From Armatimonadota bacterium (GTDB lineage Bacteria; Armatimonadota; Fimbriimonadia; Fimbriimonadales; Fimbriimonadaceae): 9,840 nucleotides of DNA. Positions 1-7,308 of this stretch are shown piece after piece (position 1 is the stretch's first letter; every line of letters starts with the position of its first letter). The stretch covers positions 1-9,840 of the forward strand of contig JAEYWW010000308.1 in NCBI GenBank assembly GCA_023428805.1, given 5' to 3'. Both the position numbers and the translations under genes were made by a program. Below the pieces are notes generated by a model, which saw nothing but the letters and a program-made list of their open reading frames with translations, made no database searches and had not been told where the DNA came from.

Positions 1-86
1 ACAAGATCCACGAGGGGATCAAGATGGTGGAGGAGCGGGGAGTGAATGTCTCGCAGCTCGCCGACTGCTACGTCTGCCACCACTAA
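1..86 (+). CDS. actA: ActA, multiheme cytochrome c subunit of Alternative Complex III (3' end only)
   Basis: Only the last 27 codons are present, read from base 3 to the TAA at 84-86; the gene starts upstream of the window. The fragment ends in a CYVCH heme c attachment motif (codons at 66-80) one residue before the stop. In ACIII operons the gene directly before actB encodes ActA, a periplasmic pentaheme cytochrome c anchored to the membrane that relays electrons from ActB. Position, strand, the heme motif at the very C-terminus and the 20-bp gap to actB all fit that role. The identification rests mainly on context, because only one of the expected hemes is visible. Another multiheme c-type cytochrome is possible but unlikely. 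Confidence 0.85.
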   Translation, partial: KIHEGIKMVEERGVNVSQLADCYVCHH

Positions 87-106
87 AGGAAGATCAAGCG
101 ACAGAC

Positions 107-3100
107 ATGGACGCGAACAACGAGACAAAAAAGCAGGGCATGACCGCCTGGAAGGGCGTCGAGCACCTGGAGCAGCATCCCGAGCACACTCAGTGGGTGG
201 GAGATGAATTCCCGCACCGCCGCGATCTGCCGACAATCGACCGCCGCGACTTCCTGAAATTTGTGGGCGGCTCCGTCGCCCTTGCCGGACTCGCCTCCGG
301 CTGCCGATTCCTGCCTGAGCGAAAAATCGTCCCCTACGTTCAGCAGCCCGAGGACATGATTCCGGGCAAGAATCAGTATTTCGCCACCGCAAACATTCTC
401 AGCGGCTATGCCACCGGGCTCCTCGTGGCGAGCTACGAAGGCCGCCCGATCAAGATTGAGGGCAATCCCAAGCACCCGGCCTCACTCGGCGGCATCTCCG
501 CGCTGCACATGGCCGAGACGATGAACCTCTATGACCCGGACAGGCTCAAGACGGTTCAAAACGGCCTGACGCCGAGCAGTTGGAAGCAGTTCCTCTCCGG
601 CGCCCGCGAGTCGTTCGCCGAGGGCGGGCGCGGGGTGGTCATCCTCACCGAGATTGTGAGCTCGCCGACGCTTGCCGCGTCCATCCAGACCTTCCTGCAG
701 AAGAACCCGGGCGCGACTTGGCGGCAATGGGAGCCGGTCAATCATGACAACGTCCGCGAGGGCGCGATGCGCGCTTTCGGTCAGGATCTTTCTGTCACCT
801 ACGATTTCAGCAAGGCGAAGATCGTTCTCGCGATCGATGCCGACTTCATGCAGTATTCCAACGCGCCGGATCGTTACCAGCACGAACTGATGGACCGCCG
901 CGATGTGGACAAGCATGGCGAGGACATGAGCCGCATCTACGCGGTGGAGGCTTATCCCACGCTGACTGGTGCGGTGGCCGATCATCGTGTTCCGCTCCGC
1001 CCGAGCCTGATGCTCGCCTTCGCGAAGGCCCTGGCAGGCCGACTGGGAGTCGCTGGTGCCGAATCAGCTTCGCTTCCGAGCGGCATCGAAGAGAGGTTCC
1101 TTTCCGCGCTGGCATCGGACCTCCAGTCGAACCCGGGTGCGGCGGTGGTCGTTCCCGGCGAGCAGCATGACCCCGCGCTTCATGCGATCTGCCACGCGAT
1201 CAACGAGCAGTTGGGAGCCTTCGGCCAGACGGTCAAATTCACAACCCCGGTGCTTCCCAAGCCTGTCGGCTGTCTTGAGGAAATCAAGGCGCTCGCCAGC
1301 GACATCGCGGCGGGCCGCGTCCACTCGCTCATCATCCTGGGCGGCAACCCGGTCTACAACGCTCCCTCCGACCTGAAGCTGGGCGAACTCATCAAGGAGA
1401 AGGTCAAATTCTCCGCCCATCTGACCCTGGCCCCGGATGAAACGGGCGAGGTCTGCAACTGGGAGATGCCGATGAGCCACTTCCTGGAGGCTTGGGGCGA
1501 CGCGACCAATTTCGACGGCAGCCACTCCATCGTCCAGCCGCTCATCGAGCCGATGTACGACTCGAAATCGGCGTTGGAGTTGATGGACAACTTCAATGGC
1601 GGAGCCAGAAATGGGCACGACATTGTCCGCGAGCACTGGTCCGGAGTGCAGACTGTCGCATCCCCAGCGACCACGCCTTCGGCGCCTGTTATCACGTTAA
1701 ATCAACCGGTCAACCAGACCGGAATCCATCTCCCGGACGACAGCCACGAAATTGCGCCCCATCCTCAGCCCGCACCGGCATCCGTGATGCTGAGCGCCGA
1801 AGAGGAGAAATGGAATGTCTACCTCGCAGACGGTGTCTTCAGGACCGCAACGCCGCTTTTGGTTGCTGGTCTACCTCCAGCCGGATCGCCGGTCATCCCG
1901 ACGATCACCTCTGGGCTCGTCGCCACCGTCACTGCTCCGACCCAGGCTCAGGGGCTGGACATCATGTTTCTGCCCGACCCGACGATCTACGACGGGCGCA
2001 ACGCGAACAACCCGTGGCTCCAGGAGCTTCCCAAGCCGATCACGAATATGACTTGGGACAACGCCTTCTATCTGAGCTACGAGACAGCGGTCAAGCTCGG
2101 ACTGGAGCGGAAGGAAGTCATCGGCACCAAGGAGCTTGAGATTCCGCAGCTTGGCCTTGGCCGACACGTCGGCGCGGCCACTCTTGGAGGCGCGACCGTC
2201 AAGGCGGCAGTTGCCAGCAACATCGGACAGGCCGACGACACCATCGTCTTCCACCTCGGCTACGGTCGACGCCGCGCCGGTCAGATCGGAACCGCCCGCG
2301 ACCAGAAGGAAGGCGGCGGATTCGACGCTTATCAGCTCAGATCGACAACTGCTCAGGGGGTCGCCTCGGGAGCTTCGCTGGAAAAGACCGGCGAGTTCTA
2401 CGTGATGGCGAACGTCCAGTTCCACAATGCGCTGGAAACGGGCGAGATCGACAGCGGGCGCCACATCATCCAGGAAGCCACGCTTGCCGCATACCTGTCA
2501 GGCGAGCCCTTGGTCCACGTCGAAGGGCACGGAGGCGGACACGATGAGGATTCGCACGGCGACGAGCATCACGACGAGGGTCATGCTGAGAAGGCGCCCG
2601 CGTCCACGATGTACGACCCCACATTGCACGACCACTCGGAGACCAACTACCAGTGGGCGATGACGATCGACCTGAACCTCTGCAACGGCTGCGGCGCGTG
2701 CGTCATGGCCTGCCAATCGGAGAACAACATCCCGGTCGTCGGCAAGCACCAAGTCCAGAAGGGGCGTGAGATGCACTGGATCCGCATCGACCGCTACTAT
2801 ATGGGAAGCGGAAGCAGCTTGGATACCAAAAACGCGCCCATCCGATTCCAGCCGCTGGCCTGCGTGCAGTGCGAAAACGCTCCCTGCGAGCCGGTCTGCC
2901 CGGTCGCGGCGACGGTGCACAGCCACGAGGGCATCAACCAGATGGTCTACAACCGCTGTGTCGGCACCCGCTACTGCAGCAACAACTGTCCCTACAAAGT
3001 CCGCCGGTTCAACTTCCTGCACTACACGGCCAAAACTCAGGAGCTTCCGGTTCTGCAGATGCTCCAGAACCCCCGCGTGACGGTGCGGACCCGTGGTGTC

Positions 3101-3400
3101 ATGGAGAAATGCACCTACTGCATCCAGCGCATCAACGAGACGCGCATTGATGCCAAGAAGGACAATCGCAAGATCAAGGATGGCGAGATCGTCACGGCGT
3201 GCCAGCAGGCCTGTCCGTCTGGCGGAATCGTCTTCGGCGACAAGCGCGATCCGAACAGCAGGGTCTCCAAGACCCGCAAGGATCGCCGCAATTACGTTCT
3301 GCTCGAGTCCACGAACACCGTTCCAAGGACCACATATTTGATGAAGATCACCAATCCGAATCCGGAGCTTCACACGGAGGCCGAATCCCATGGCGCATAG
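107..3400 (+). CDS. actB: ActB, molybdopterin-oxidoreductase-like / iron-sulfur fusion subunit of Alternative Complex III
   Basis: The 1097-residue protein is the electron-transfer core of ACIII at the periplasmic face. It has a non-standard Tat-like region (RRDFLK at residues 46-51, hydrophobic stretch, lipobox-like LASGC ending at C66). A long domain resembling molybdopterin oxidoreductases follows (about 67-800); it shows no N-terminal iron-sulfur cysteine set, as expected for the cofactor-free ActB1 domain. After a histidine-rich linker (804-826) comes a DmsB/NrfC-like ferredoxin domain. Its cysteines are C859/862/865/869, C919/922/927/931, C951/957/961 and C1002/1005/1032/1036. That is 15 cysteines, fitting three [4Fe-4S] clusters and one [3Fe-4S] cluster at the three-cysteine site, which is the known ActB pattern. 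A proline/alanine-rich insert lies at 517-561. The ATG at 107 follows an AGGA at 87-90 with long spacing; the ATG at 140 is an alternative that keeps all domains. The gene overlaps actC by 11 bp. Confidence 0.95.
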   Translation: MDANNETKKQGMTAWKGVEHLEQHPEHTQWVGDEFPHRRDLPTIDRRDFLKFVGGSVALAGLASGCRFLPERKIVPYVQQPEDMIPGKNQYFATANILSGYATGLLVASYEGRPIKIEGNPKHPASLGGISALHMAETMNLYDPDRLKTVQNGLTPSSWKQFLSGARESFAEGGRGVVILTEIVSSPTLAASIQTFLQKNPGATWRQWEPVNHDNVREGAMRAFGQDLSVTYDFSKAKIVLAIDADFMQYSNAPDRYQHELMDRRDVDKHGEDMSRIYAVEAYPTLTGAVADHRVPLRPSLMLAFAKALAGRLGVAGAESASLPSGIEERFLSALASDLQSNPGAAVVVPGEQHDPALHAICHAINEQLGAFGQTVKFTTPVLPKPVGCLEEIKALASDIAAGRVHSLIILGGNPVYNAPSDLKLGELIKEKVKFSAHLTLAPDETGEVCNWEMPMSHFLEAWGDATNFDGSHSIVQPLIEPMYDSKSALELMDNFNGGARNGHDIVREHWSGVQTVASPATTPSAPVITLNQPVNQTGIHLPDDSHEIAPHPQPAPASVMLSAEEEKWNVYLADGVFRTATPLLVAGLPPAGSPVIPTITSGLVATVTAPTQAQGLDIMFLPDPTIYDGRNANNPWLQELPKPITNMTWDNAFYLSYETAVKLGLERKEVIGTKELEIPQLGLGRHVGAATLGGATVKAAVASNIGQADDTIVFHLGYGRRRAGQIGTARDQKEGGGFDAYQLRSTTAQGVASGASLEKTGEFYVMANVQFHNALETGEIDSGRHIIQEATLAAYLSGEPLVHVEGHGGGHDEDSHGDEHHDEGHAEKAPASTMYDPTLHDHSETNYQWAMTIDLNLCNGCGACVMACQSENNIPVVGKHQVQKGREMHWIRIDRYYMGSGSSLDTKNAPIRFQPLACVQCENAPCEPVCPVAATVHSHEGINQMVYNRCVGTRYCSNNCPYKVRRFNFLHYTAKTQELPVLQMLQNPRVTVRTRGVMEKCTYCIQRINETRIDAKKDNRKIKDGEIVTACQQACPSGGIVFGDKRDPNSRVSKTRKDRRNYVLLESTNTVPRTTYLMKITNPNPELHTEAESHGA
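2516..2584 (+). other. histidine/acid-rich linker between the two ActB domains
   Basis: Codons 804-826 of actB encode 7 His, 8 Asp/Glu and several Gly in 23 residues. The segment joins the molybdopterin-oxidoreductase-like half to the ferredoxin half. It is expected to be disordered and could bind divalent metal ions; that function is inferred from composition only. Confidence 0.7.
3376..3380 (+). promoter_or_regulatory. ribosome binding site of actC inside actB
   Basis: GGAGG lies 9 bases before the actC ATG and inside the last codons of actB (encoding part of T-E-A). It supports the ATG at 3390 and translational coupling of the two subunits. Confidence 0.75.
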
Positions 3401-4847
3401 CAAGAACATTCCGCCGCCGGATCCGGCACTTCTGAAGGAGGGGCTTGGCTATGCGGATATGGACCGCATCATCGGCGATATTGTGCTGGATCAGTCCACG
3501 CACAATTCTCCGCCAGTCAAGATTCCGGGCGTCAAGGCGGTCAAGGCGAGTCCTTGGTGGATCATGTTCGGCCTCGGCTTCATGGTCCTTCAGATGATGC
3601 TTCTGGCGATCACCACCCTGGTTTTCACCGGGATCGGCATCTGGGGCAACAACCAGCCCGCCGGATGGGGATTGGACATCATCAACTTCGTCTGGTGGAT
3701 CGGCATCGGCCACGCCGGAACGCTGATTTCGGCGATCCTTCTGCTCCTCAAGCAGCGGTGGCGCAACTCGATCAACCGATTTGCCGAGGCGATGACGATC
3801 TTCGCGGTCATGTGCGCGGGCCTCTATCCGCTTCTGCACACGGGCCGCCCTTGGGTGGCCTATTGGCTGTTCCCATATCCGAACGTTCTCGCGATGTGGC
3901 CGCAGTTCCGGTCCCCGCTGATCTGGGACGTCTTCGCGGTTTCGACCTACATGACGGTCTCCATCGTCTTCTGGTATGTCGGCCTGATTCCCGACTTTGC
4001 GACTCTTCGAGATCGCACCAAGAGCCGGGTGGCGCAATTCATCTTCGGCGCGGCCTCAATGGGCTGGCGTGGTTCGGCCAAGCATTGGGCGCGGTATGAG
4101 CACGCCTCGATCATCCTGGCGGGTCTCTCGACTCCGCTCGTTCTTTCAGTTCACACAATCGTGTCCTTCGACTTTGCGATGTCGATTGTGCCGGGCTGGA
4201 ACGTGACGATCTTCCCGCCCTACTTTGTCGCAGGTGCGGTCTTCGCCGGATTTGCGATGGTCATTACCTTCGCGATTCCGATCCGCAAGTGGTACAAGCT
4301 CGACGGCCTCATCACCGACACCCACCTCGACTGGATGGCGAAAATCATGCTCGCCACGGGATTGATTGTCGTCTACGGCTACGCGATGGAGGTCTTCTAT
4401 GCGTGGTACGCGGCGGTTCCGGCTGAGCGCGCGCTCCTATGGAACAGGCTGAGCCTGCTTCAGTCTCCGTATAGCTGGGCGTTCTGGGCGTTGATCTTCT
4501 TCAATGGAGTTCTGCCGCAGGCCATGTGGGTGCCGAAATGGCGCCGCAATGAAAAGTGGCTGCTGGTTGTCTGCACCTCGGTCAGCATCGGCATGTGGTT
4601 TGAGCGGTACGTGATCATCCCGATCTCGCTCACACGCGACTATCTGCCGTCCAGCTACGGCTTCTATTCGCCGACCATCTGGGATTTCATGATGTTCTTC
4701 GGAACGATGGGCATGTTCGTGTTCTTCATGTTCCTGTTCATCCGGTTCCTCCCGGTCATCAACATCTTCGAAATGAAGGAGCTGGTGCATCAGATGCACG
4801 AGGGCCACGACCACCATGCGGAGGAGGCCGCAGCTCCGGCTCACTAA
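3390..4847 (+). CDS. actC: ActC, NrfD-like quinol-binding membrane subunit of Alternative Complex III
   Basis: The 485-residue integral membrane protein has about ten predicted transmembrane helices (for example near 54-80, 99-121, 176-198, 277-298, 389-410 and 431-455). It belongs to the NrfD/PsrC family, whose members bind quinol at the periplasmic side and pass electrons to an iron-sulfur partner, here ActB. Hallmarks of the ACIII branch include WWIGIGHAGTLISA (102-115), LHTGRPW (149-155) and HTIVSFDF (255-262). The His and Asp residues in these segments are candidates for the quinol site. The C-terminus after residue 466 is histidine-rich (H467, 470, 473, 475, 476, 485). The ATG at 3390 has GGAGG at 3376-3380 inside actB, 9 bases upstream. 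The sequence could be annotated as polysulfide reductase NrfD, but the operon makes ActC the better name. Confidence 0.95.
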   Translation: MAHSKNIPPPDPALLKEGLGYADMDRIIGDIVLDQSTHNSPPVKIPGVKAVKASPWWIMFGLGFMVLQMMLLAITTLVFTGIGIWGNNQPAGWGLDIINFVWWIGIGHAGTLISAILLLLKQRWRNSINRFAEAMTIFAVMCAGLYPLLHTGRPWVAYWLFPYPNVLAMWPQFRSPLIWDVFAVSTYMTVSIVFWYVGLIPDFATLRDRTKSRVAQFIFGAASMGWRGSAKHWARYEHASIILAGLSTPLVLSVHTIVSFDFAMSIVPGWNVTIFPPYFVAGAVFAGFAMVITFAIPIRKWYKLDGLITDTHLDWMAKIMLATGLIVVYGYAMEVFYAWYAAVPAERALLWNRLSLLQSPYSWAFWALIFFNGVLPQAMWVPKWRRNEKWLLVVCTSVSIGMWFERYVIIPISLTRDYLPSSYGFYSPTIWDFMMFFGTMGMFVFFMFLFIRFLPVINIFEMKELVHQMHEGHDHHAEEAAAPAH

Positions 4848-4856
4848 GGAAAGTTC

Positions 4857-5420
4857 ATGGCGCACGGACGAGATACTTCGCCCAAGATTTACGGTGCGGT
4901 CGCCGAGTTTGACTCGGGAGAGGCGCTCATCGAAGCGGCCCGCGCCGCGCGTGAGGAGGGCTACCGCGACCTGGACGGCTATTCGCCGATCCCAGTGCAT
5001 GGCTTCACCGACGTGATCGGTTTTGAAGACAACAAGCTTGGCTGGGCGGTCTTTGGAGCCGGACTCAGCGGCGCGTGCATCGGACTCGGCCTGCAGTGGT
5101 GGGTTTCCGAAATCGCCTACAAGCACAATGTTGGCGGAAAGCCGTTCTTCTCGTGGCCGATGTTCATTCCGGTCACCTTTGAATGCACGATCCTGCTTTC
5201 GGCCTTGACTGCCGCAGGCGCGATGATCGCCTTCAACGGGCTGCCCAAGCCGCACCATCCGCTCTTCAACGCGGAGATGATGCAGCGCGCTTCGAGCGAC
5301 CGCTTCATCCTCTGCGTCGAAGCGACTGATCCAAATTTTGAAGAGAACAAGGTCACCGACTTTCTCCGCACGCTCAATCCTTTGAGCGTCGAGACGGTCT
5401 GGACCTCGGAGGGATATTGA
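4857..5420 (+). CDS. actD: ActD, DUF3341 membrane subunit of Alternative Complex III
   Basis: The 187-residue protein has a soluble N-terminal part (about 1-58) carrying IYGAVAEFDS and YSPIPVHGF. Two transmembrane hairpin helices follow (about 62-82 and 99-125) around GGKPFFSWPMFIPVTFECT, then a soluble C-terminal part. This architecture and these motifs are typical of DUF3341, the ActD subunit. ActD binds no cofactor; in known ACIII structures it is an accessory membrane subunit close to the ActC/ActF core. The ATG at 4857 is preceded by AAGGA (4846-4850), which overlaps the actC stop, with 6-base spacing. The gene ends in a TGA that shares its last base with the actE start. Unlike its neighbours it has no histidine-rich tail. 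Confidence 0.94.
   Translation: MAHGRDTSPKIYGAVAEFDSGEALIEAARAAREEGYRDLDGYSPIPVHGFTDVIGFEDNKLGWAVFGAGLSGACIGLGLQWWVSEIAYKHNVGGKPFFSWPMFIPVTFECTILLSALTAAGAMIAFNGLPKPHHPLFNAEMMQRASSDRFILCVEATDPNFEENKVTDFLRTLNPLSVETVWTSEGY
5408..5413 (+). promoter_or_regulatory. ribosome binding site of actE inside actD
   Basis: GGAGGG within the S-E-G codons of actD is 6 bases before the ATG at 5420. This spacing favours that ATG over the overlapping TTG at 5417. Confidence 0.75.
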
Positions 5421-6085
5421 TGAAGAAGCTCCTCATTCCAGTGTCCCTTGGACTCCTCATGGCCGCTGGCTGTCACCGGGATATGTGGATTCAGCCGAAG
5501 GTGAAGGCGCAGGGCTCCAGCAATTTCTACACGGACCACCGCGGATCGCGAGTGGCTCCGAAGGGAACTGTCGCCTTTGGACAGGACACGAGCAATGTCG
5601 AGTATCTGACTGGCTACACCCCTGCGGGCAGGTTGGTCAAGGAGTTCCCGATCACGATTGACCGTGTGCTGCTTGAGCGGGGCAAGGAGAGATATGAAAT
5701 CTTCTGCACCCCCTGCCACGGCCAGACAGGCGATGGCAACGGGATGATCTCGCAGCGTGGGTTCAAAGTCGCGGCTCAACCAGCGAATTATCATACGGAT
5801 CGCCTGAGGGACATCCCGGTGGGGCATTTCTTCGACGTGATGACCAACGGCTCTGGCGCGATGTTCTCGTTCGCAGGCCGCATCAAGCCTGAGGACCGCT
5901 GGGCCATCGCGGCATATATCAGGGCGCTGCAGAAGAGCCAGAACGTCAAGGCGTCCGATCTGGGAACTGAAGATATGGAGAAGCTGATGGGCGGAGGATC
6001 AACTTCGTCCCACGACACACACCGCGACCCGGTTCACGCCGAACCCTCGCACTCGGAACCCGATCATGAGGAGGGCGCACACTGA
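5420..6085 (+). CDS. actE: ActE, monoheme cytochrome c lipoprotein subunit of Alternative Complex III
   Basis: The 221-residue protein begins with a lipoprotein signal peptide (MKKLLIPVSLGLLMAAGC, lipid-anchored Cys at 18). It carries one heme c site, CTPCH at 96-100, with M148 in GSGAMFSF as the probable distal ligand. The mono-heme cytochrome c domain spans about 83-175. It is the periplasmic cytochrome subunit of ACIII, thought to lie on the route to the oxidase. The ATG at 5420 is preferred because GGAGGG (5408-5413) sits 6 bases upstream; a TTG at 5417 would add one residue. The start overlaps the actD stop by one base (TGATG). The last 21 residues carry a histidine every fifth position (201, 206, 211, 216, 221), which the heme domain does not require. 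Confidence 0.95.
   Translation: MKKLLIPVSLGLLMAAGCHRDMWIQPKVKAQGSSNFYTDHRGSRVAPKGTVAFGQDTSNVEYLTGYTPAGRLVKEFPITIDRVLLERGKERYEIFCTPCHGQTGDGNGMISQRGFKVAAQPANYHTDRLRDIPVGHFFDVMTNGSGAMFSFAGRIKPEDRWAIAAYIRALQKSQNVKASDLGTEDMEKLMGGGSTSSHDTHRDPVHAEPSHSEPDHEEGAH
6020..6082 (+). repeat. period-15-bp coding repeat giving a histidine every fifth residue at the ActE C-terminus
   Basis: The last 21 codons of actE read as H-x-[D/E]-P-x three times, then H-E-E-G-A and a final H. Histidines fall at residues 201, 206, 211, 216 and 221. At DNA level the three 15-bp units are diverged, so this is an old or selected protein-level repeat and not a recent tandem duplication. Confidence 0.75.
6068..6075 (+). promoter_or_regulatory. 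ribosome binding site of actF inside actE
   Basis: GAGGAGGG encodes E217, E218 and part of G219 of ActE and lies 9 bases before the actF ATG at 6085. Confidence 0.75.
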
Positions 6086-7308
6086 TGGCGGAAGCTCCTG
6101 TGACGAACTTCCACAACAAGCTGGCTGCGGCGGCAGTCGCGATGCTTGTTCTGGGGGGAGTCGCCATCGGCGCATTCGCCACCCAGGCGGGCGGAGACAT
6201 GTACGACCTGGTCAAGGTCGGCTTCTTCGGCTGGATCTTCTGGATGTGGGTCACCCTGGGAATGCTCGGCCTCACCCTGCTCCACCACACCGTTCGCGGC
6301 AAGTGGGGTGCGCCGTTGGTGCGAATTTGGGAGGCGGGCTCCAATCCCATCACCCTCGCCCTGTTCGGCGCGGTGTTTGTGGGCATCTTCCTGGTCGGCG
6401 GGCAGCATATCTGGGAGTGGTTGGCGCCCGGTGCCACCGAGCATGATGCGATCATTGCGGGCAAAGCCGCCTATCTGAACCAGACAGCGATGCTCATTCG
6501 CTGGGTGATCTACATTGCCTTCTTCATCTTCCTCACATGGCGTCTCTCCTCATGGCTGAGGCTTGAGGAAAAGACTGGCGACAAGAAGTATTCGGACAAG
6601 CGCAACAACTTCGCCGCCCCGATGATCGTCCTCTTCGTGCTCGCGATCAACTTTGCGATGACCGACGTGGGAATGTCGCTCGACCCTCACTGGTTCAGCA
6701 CGATCTATGGCGTTTGGCAGATGATCGGCATGGTGCTGGCGGGGCTCAGCTTCTCCGCCGCAATCATCGGCTCCCAGGCCAAGAAGGAGCCGTACCGGCA
6801 GGTTGTGGACTCGGTTCTCACCAAGGACATCGGCAACCTGCTCCTGGCCTTTTCGATGGTTTGGGCGTACTTCACTTTGTCGCAGTACCTGGTCATCTAC
6901 TCCGGCAACCTTCCCGAATTCAACGTCTGGTTCACGGCACGAACTCAGTCGGGATGGTCAAACGTCGGCGCCTTCGCTGTGATTGGTCAATTTTTCATCC
7001 CGTTCCTCGCGCTGTGCGCGCCGAGAACCAAGCGCGTGCCCGCCATCTTCGCCCTGGTCGCGATGTGGATCTTCGCGATCCGATTTGTCGATCTGAGCTA
7101 CACCTTCCTGCCGTCGATTCAGCGCGGCATCAAGCCAACCGATGTCATGTGGCTGGCGGGATGTCTTGGCGCAATTCTTGTCTTTGGCGCAGTTTGGTTG
7201 ATCCTCTTTGTGATGCACGTCAAGAAGAAGCCACTGCTGACTGAATCACACCCCTACCTTGCTCACAAGAGCCATGACCACAACGAGGAGGCCGCTCATG
7301 TCGCATAA
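6085..7308 (+). CDS. actF: ActF, second large membrane subunit of Alternative Complex III
   Basis: The 407-residue integral membrane protein has about ten hydrophobic segments (for example 12-33, 45-66, 88-106, 135-152, 177-193, 211-230, 249-270, 293-311, 317-334 and 354-378). It belongs to the ActF family (quinol:cytochrome c oxidoreductase quinone-binding subunit 2), structurally related to ActC but separate from classical NrfD. Conserved signatures are MSLDPHWFSTIYGVW (197-211) and QYLVIYSGNLPE (267-278), both in positions typical for the family. In known complexes it packs with ActC and has been proposed to contain part of a proton path. The ATG at 6085 overlaps the actE TGA by one base, with GAGGAGGG at 6068-6075. 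The tail is histidine-rich (H389, 394, 397, 399, 405). The stop overlaps the next gene by 11 bp. Confidence 0.94.
   Translation: MAEAPVTNFHNKLAAAAVAMLVLGGVAIGAFATQAGGDMYDLVKVGFFGWIFWMWVTLGMLGLTLLHHTVRGKWGAPLVRIWEAGSNPITLALFGAVFVGIFLVGGQHIWEWLAPGATEHDAIIAGKAAYLNQTAMLIRWVIYIAFFIFLTWRLSSWLRLEEKTGDKKYSDKRNNFAAPMIVLFVLAINFAMTDVGMSLDPHWFSTIYGVWQMIGMVLAGLSFSAAIIGSQAKKEPYRQVVDSVLTKDIGNLLLAFSMVWAYFTLSQYLVIYSGNLPEFNVWFTARTQSGWSNVGAFAVIGQFFIPFLALCAPRTKRVPAIFALVAMWIFAIRFVDLSYTFLPSIQRGIKPTDVMWLAGCLGAILVFGAVWLILFVMHVKKKPLLTESHPYLAHKSHDHNEEAAHVA
7285..7291 (+). promoter_or_regulatory. ribosome binding site of the small membrane protein inside actF
   Basis: GAGGAGG encodes E401-E402 of ActF and lies 6 bases before the ATG at 7298. 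It is the main reason for choosing this start over the in-frame TTG at 7259. Confidence 0.78.

Noticed and set aside
2957..2989. Missing cysteine in the third ActB cluster as a damaged site
   Set aside because: C-x5-C-x3-C with three cysteines is the expected [3Fe-4S] site of ActB proteins, so it is a family trait and not a lesion.
2498..3409. Minus-strand open frame of about 300 codons opposite the end of actB
   Set aside because: It lies wholly over the iron-sulfur domain of ActB, whose cysteine pattern is unambiguous. The opposite frame is open because of GC-biased codon use and shows no recognisable domain.
107..4847. actB-actC as a polysulfide, DMSO or other molybdoenzyme reductase with NrfD partner
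   Set aside because: The domain families match, but the N-terminal domain lacks an iron-sulfur cysteine set and the gene order with actD, actE and actF is diagnostic for Alternative Complex III.
4437..5258. Minus-strand open frame of about 270 codons spanning the actC/actD junction
   Set aside because: It crosses two well-supported + strand genes and is rich in charged shadow-type residues with no domain; judged an artefact of codon bias.
5417..5419. TTG as start codon of actE
   Set aside because: The adjacent ATG at 5420 has proper Shine-Dalgarno spacing and gives a normal lipoprotein signal; TTG adds only one residue.
7259..7297. Longer N-terminus for the small membrane protein from an upstream TTG
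   Set aside because: The added 13 residues overlap actF further and have no ribosome binding site; GAGGAGG at 7285-7291 points to the ATG at 7298.
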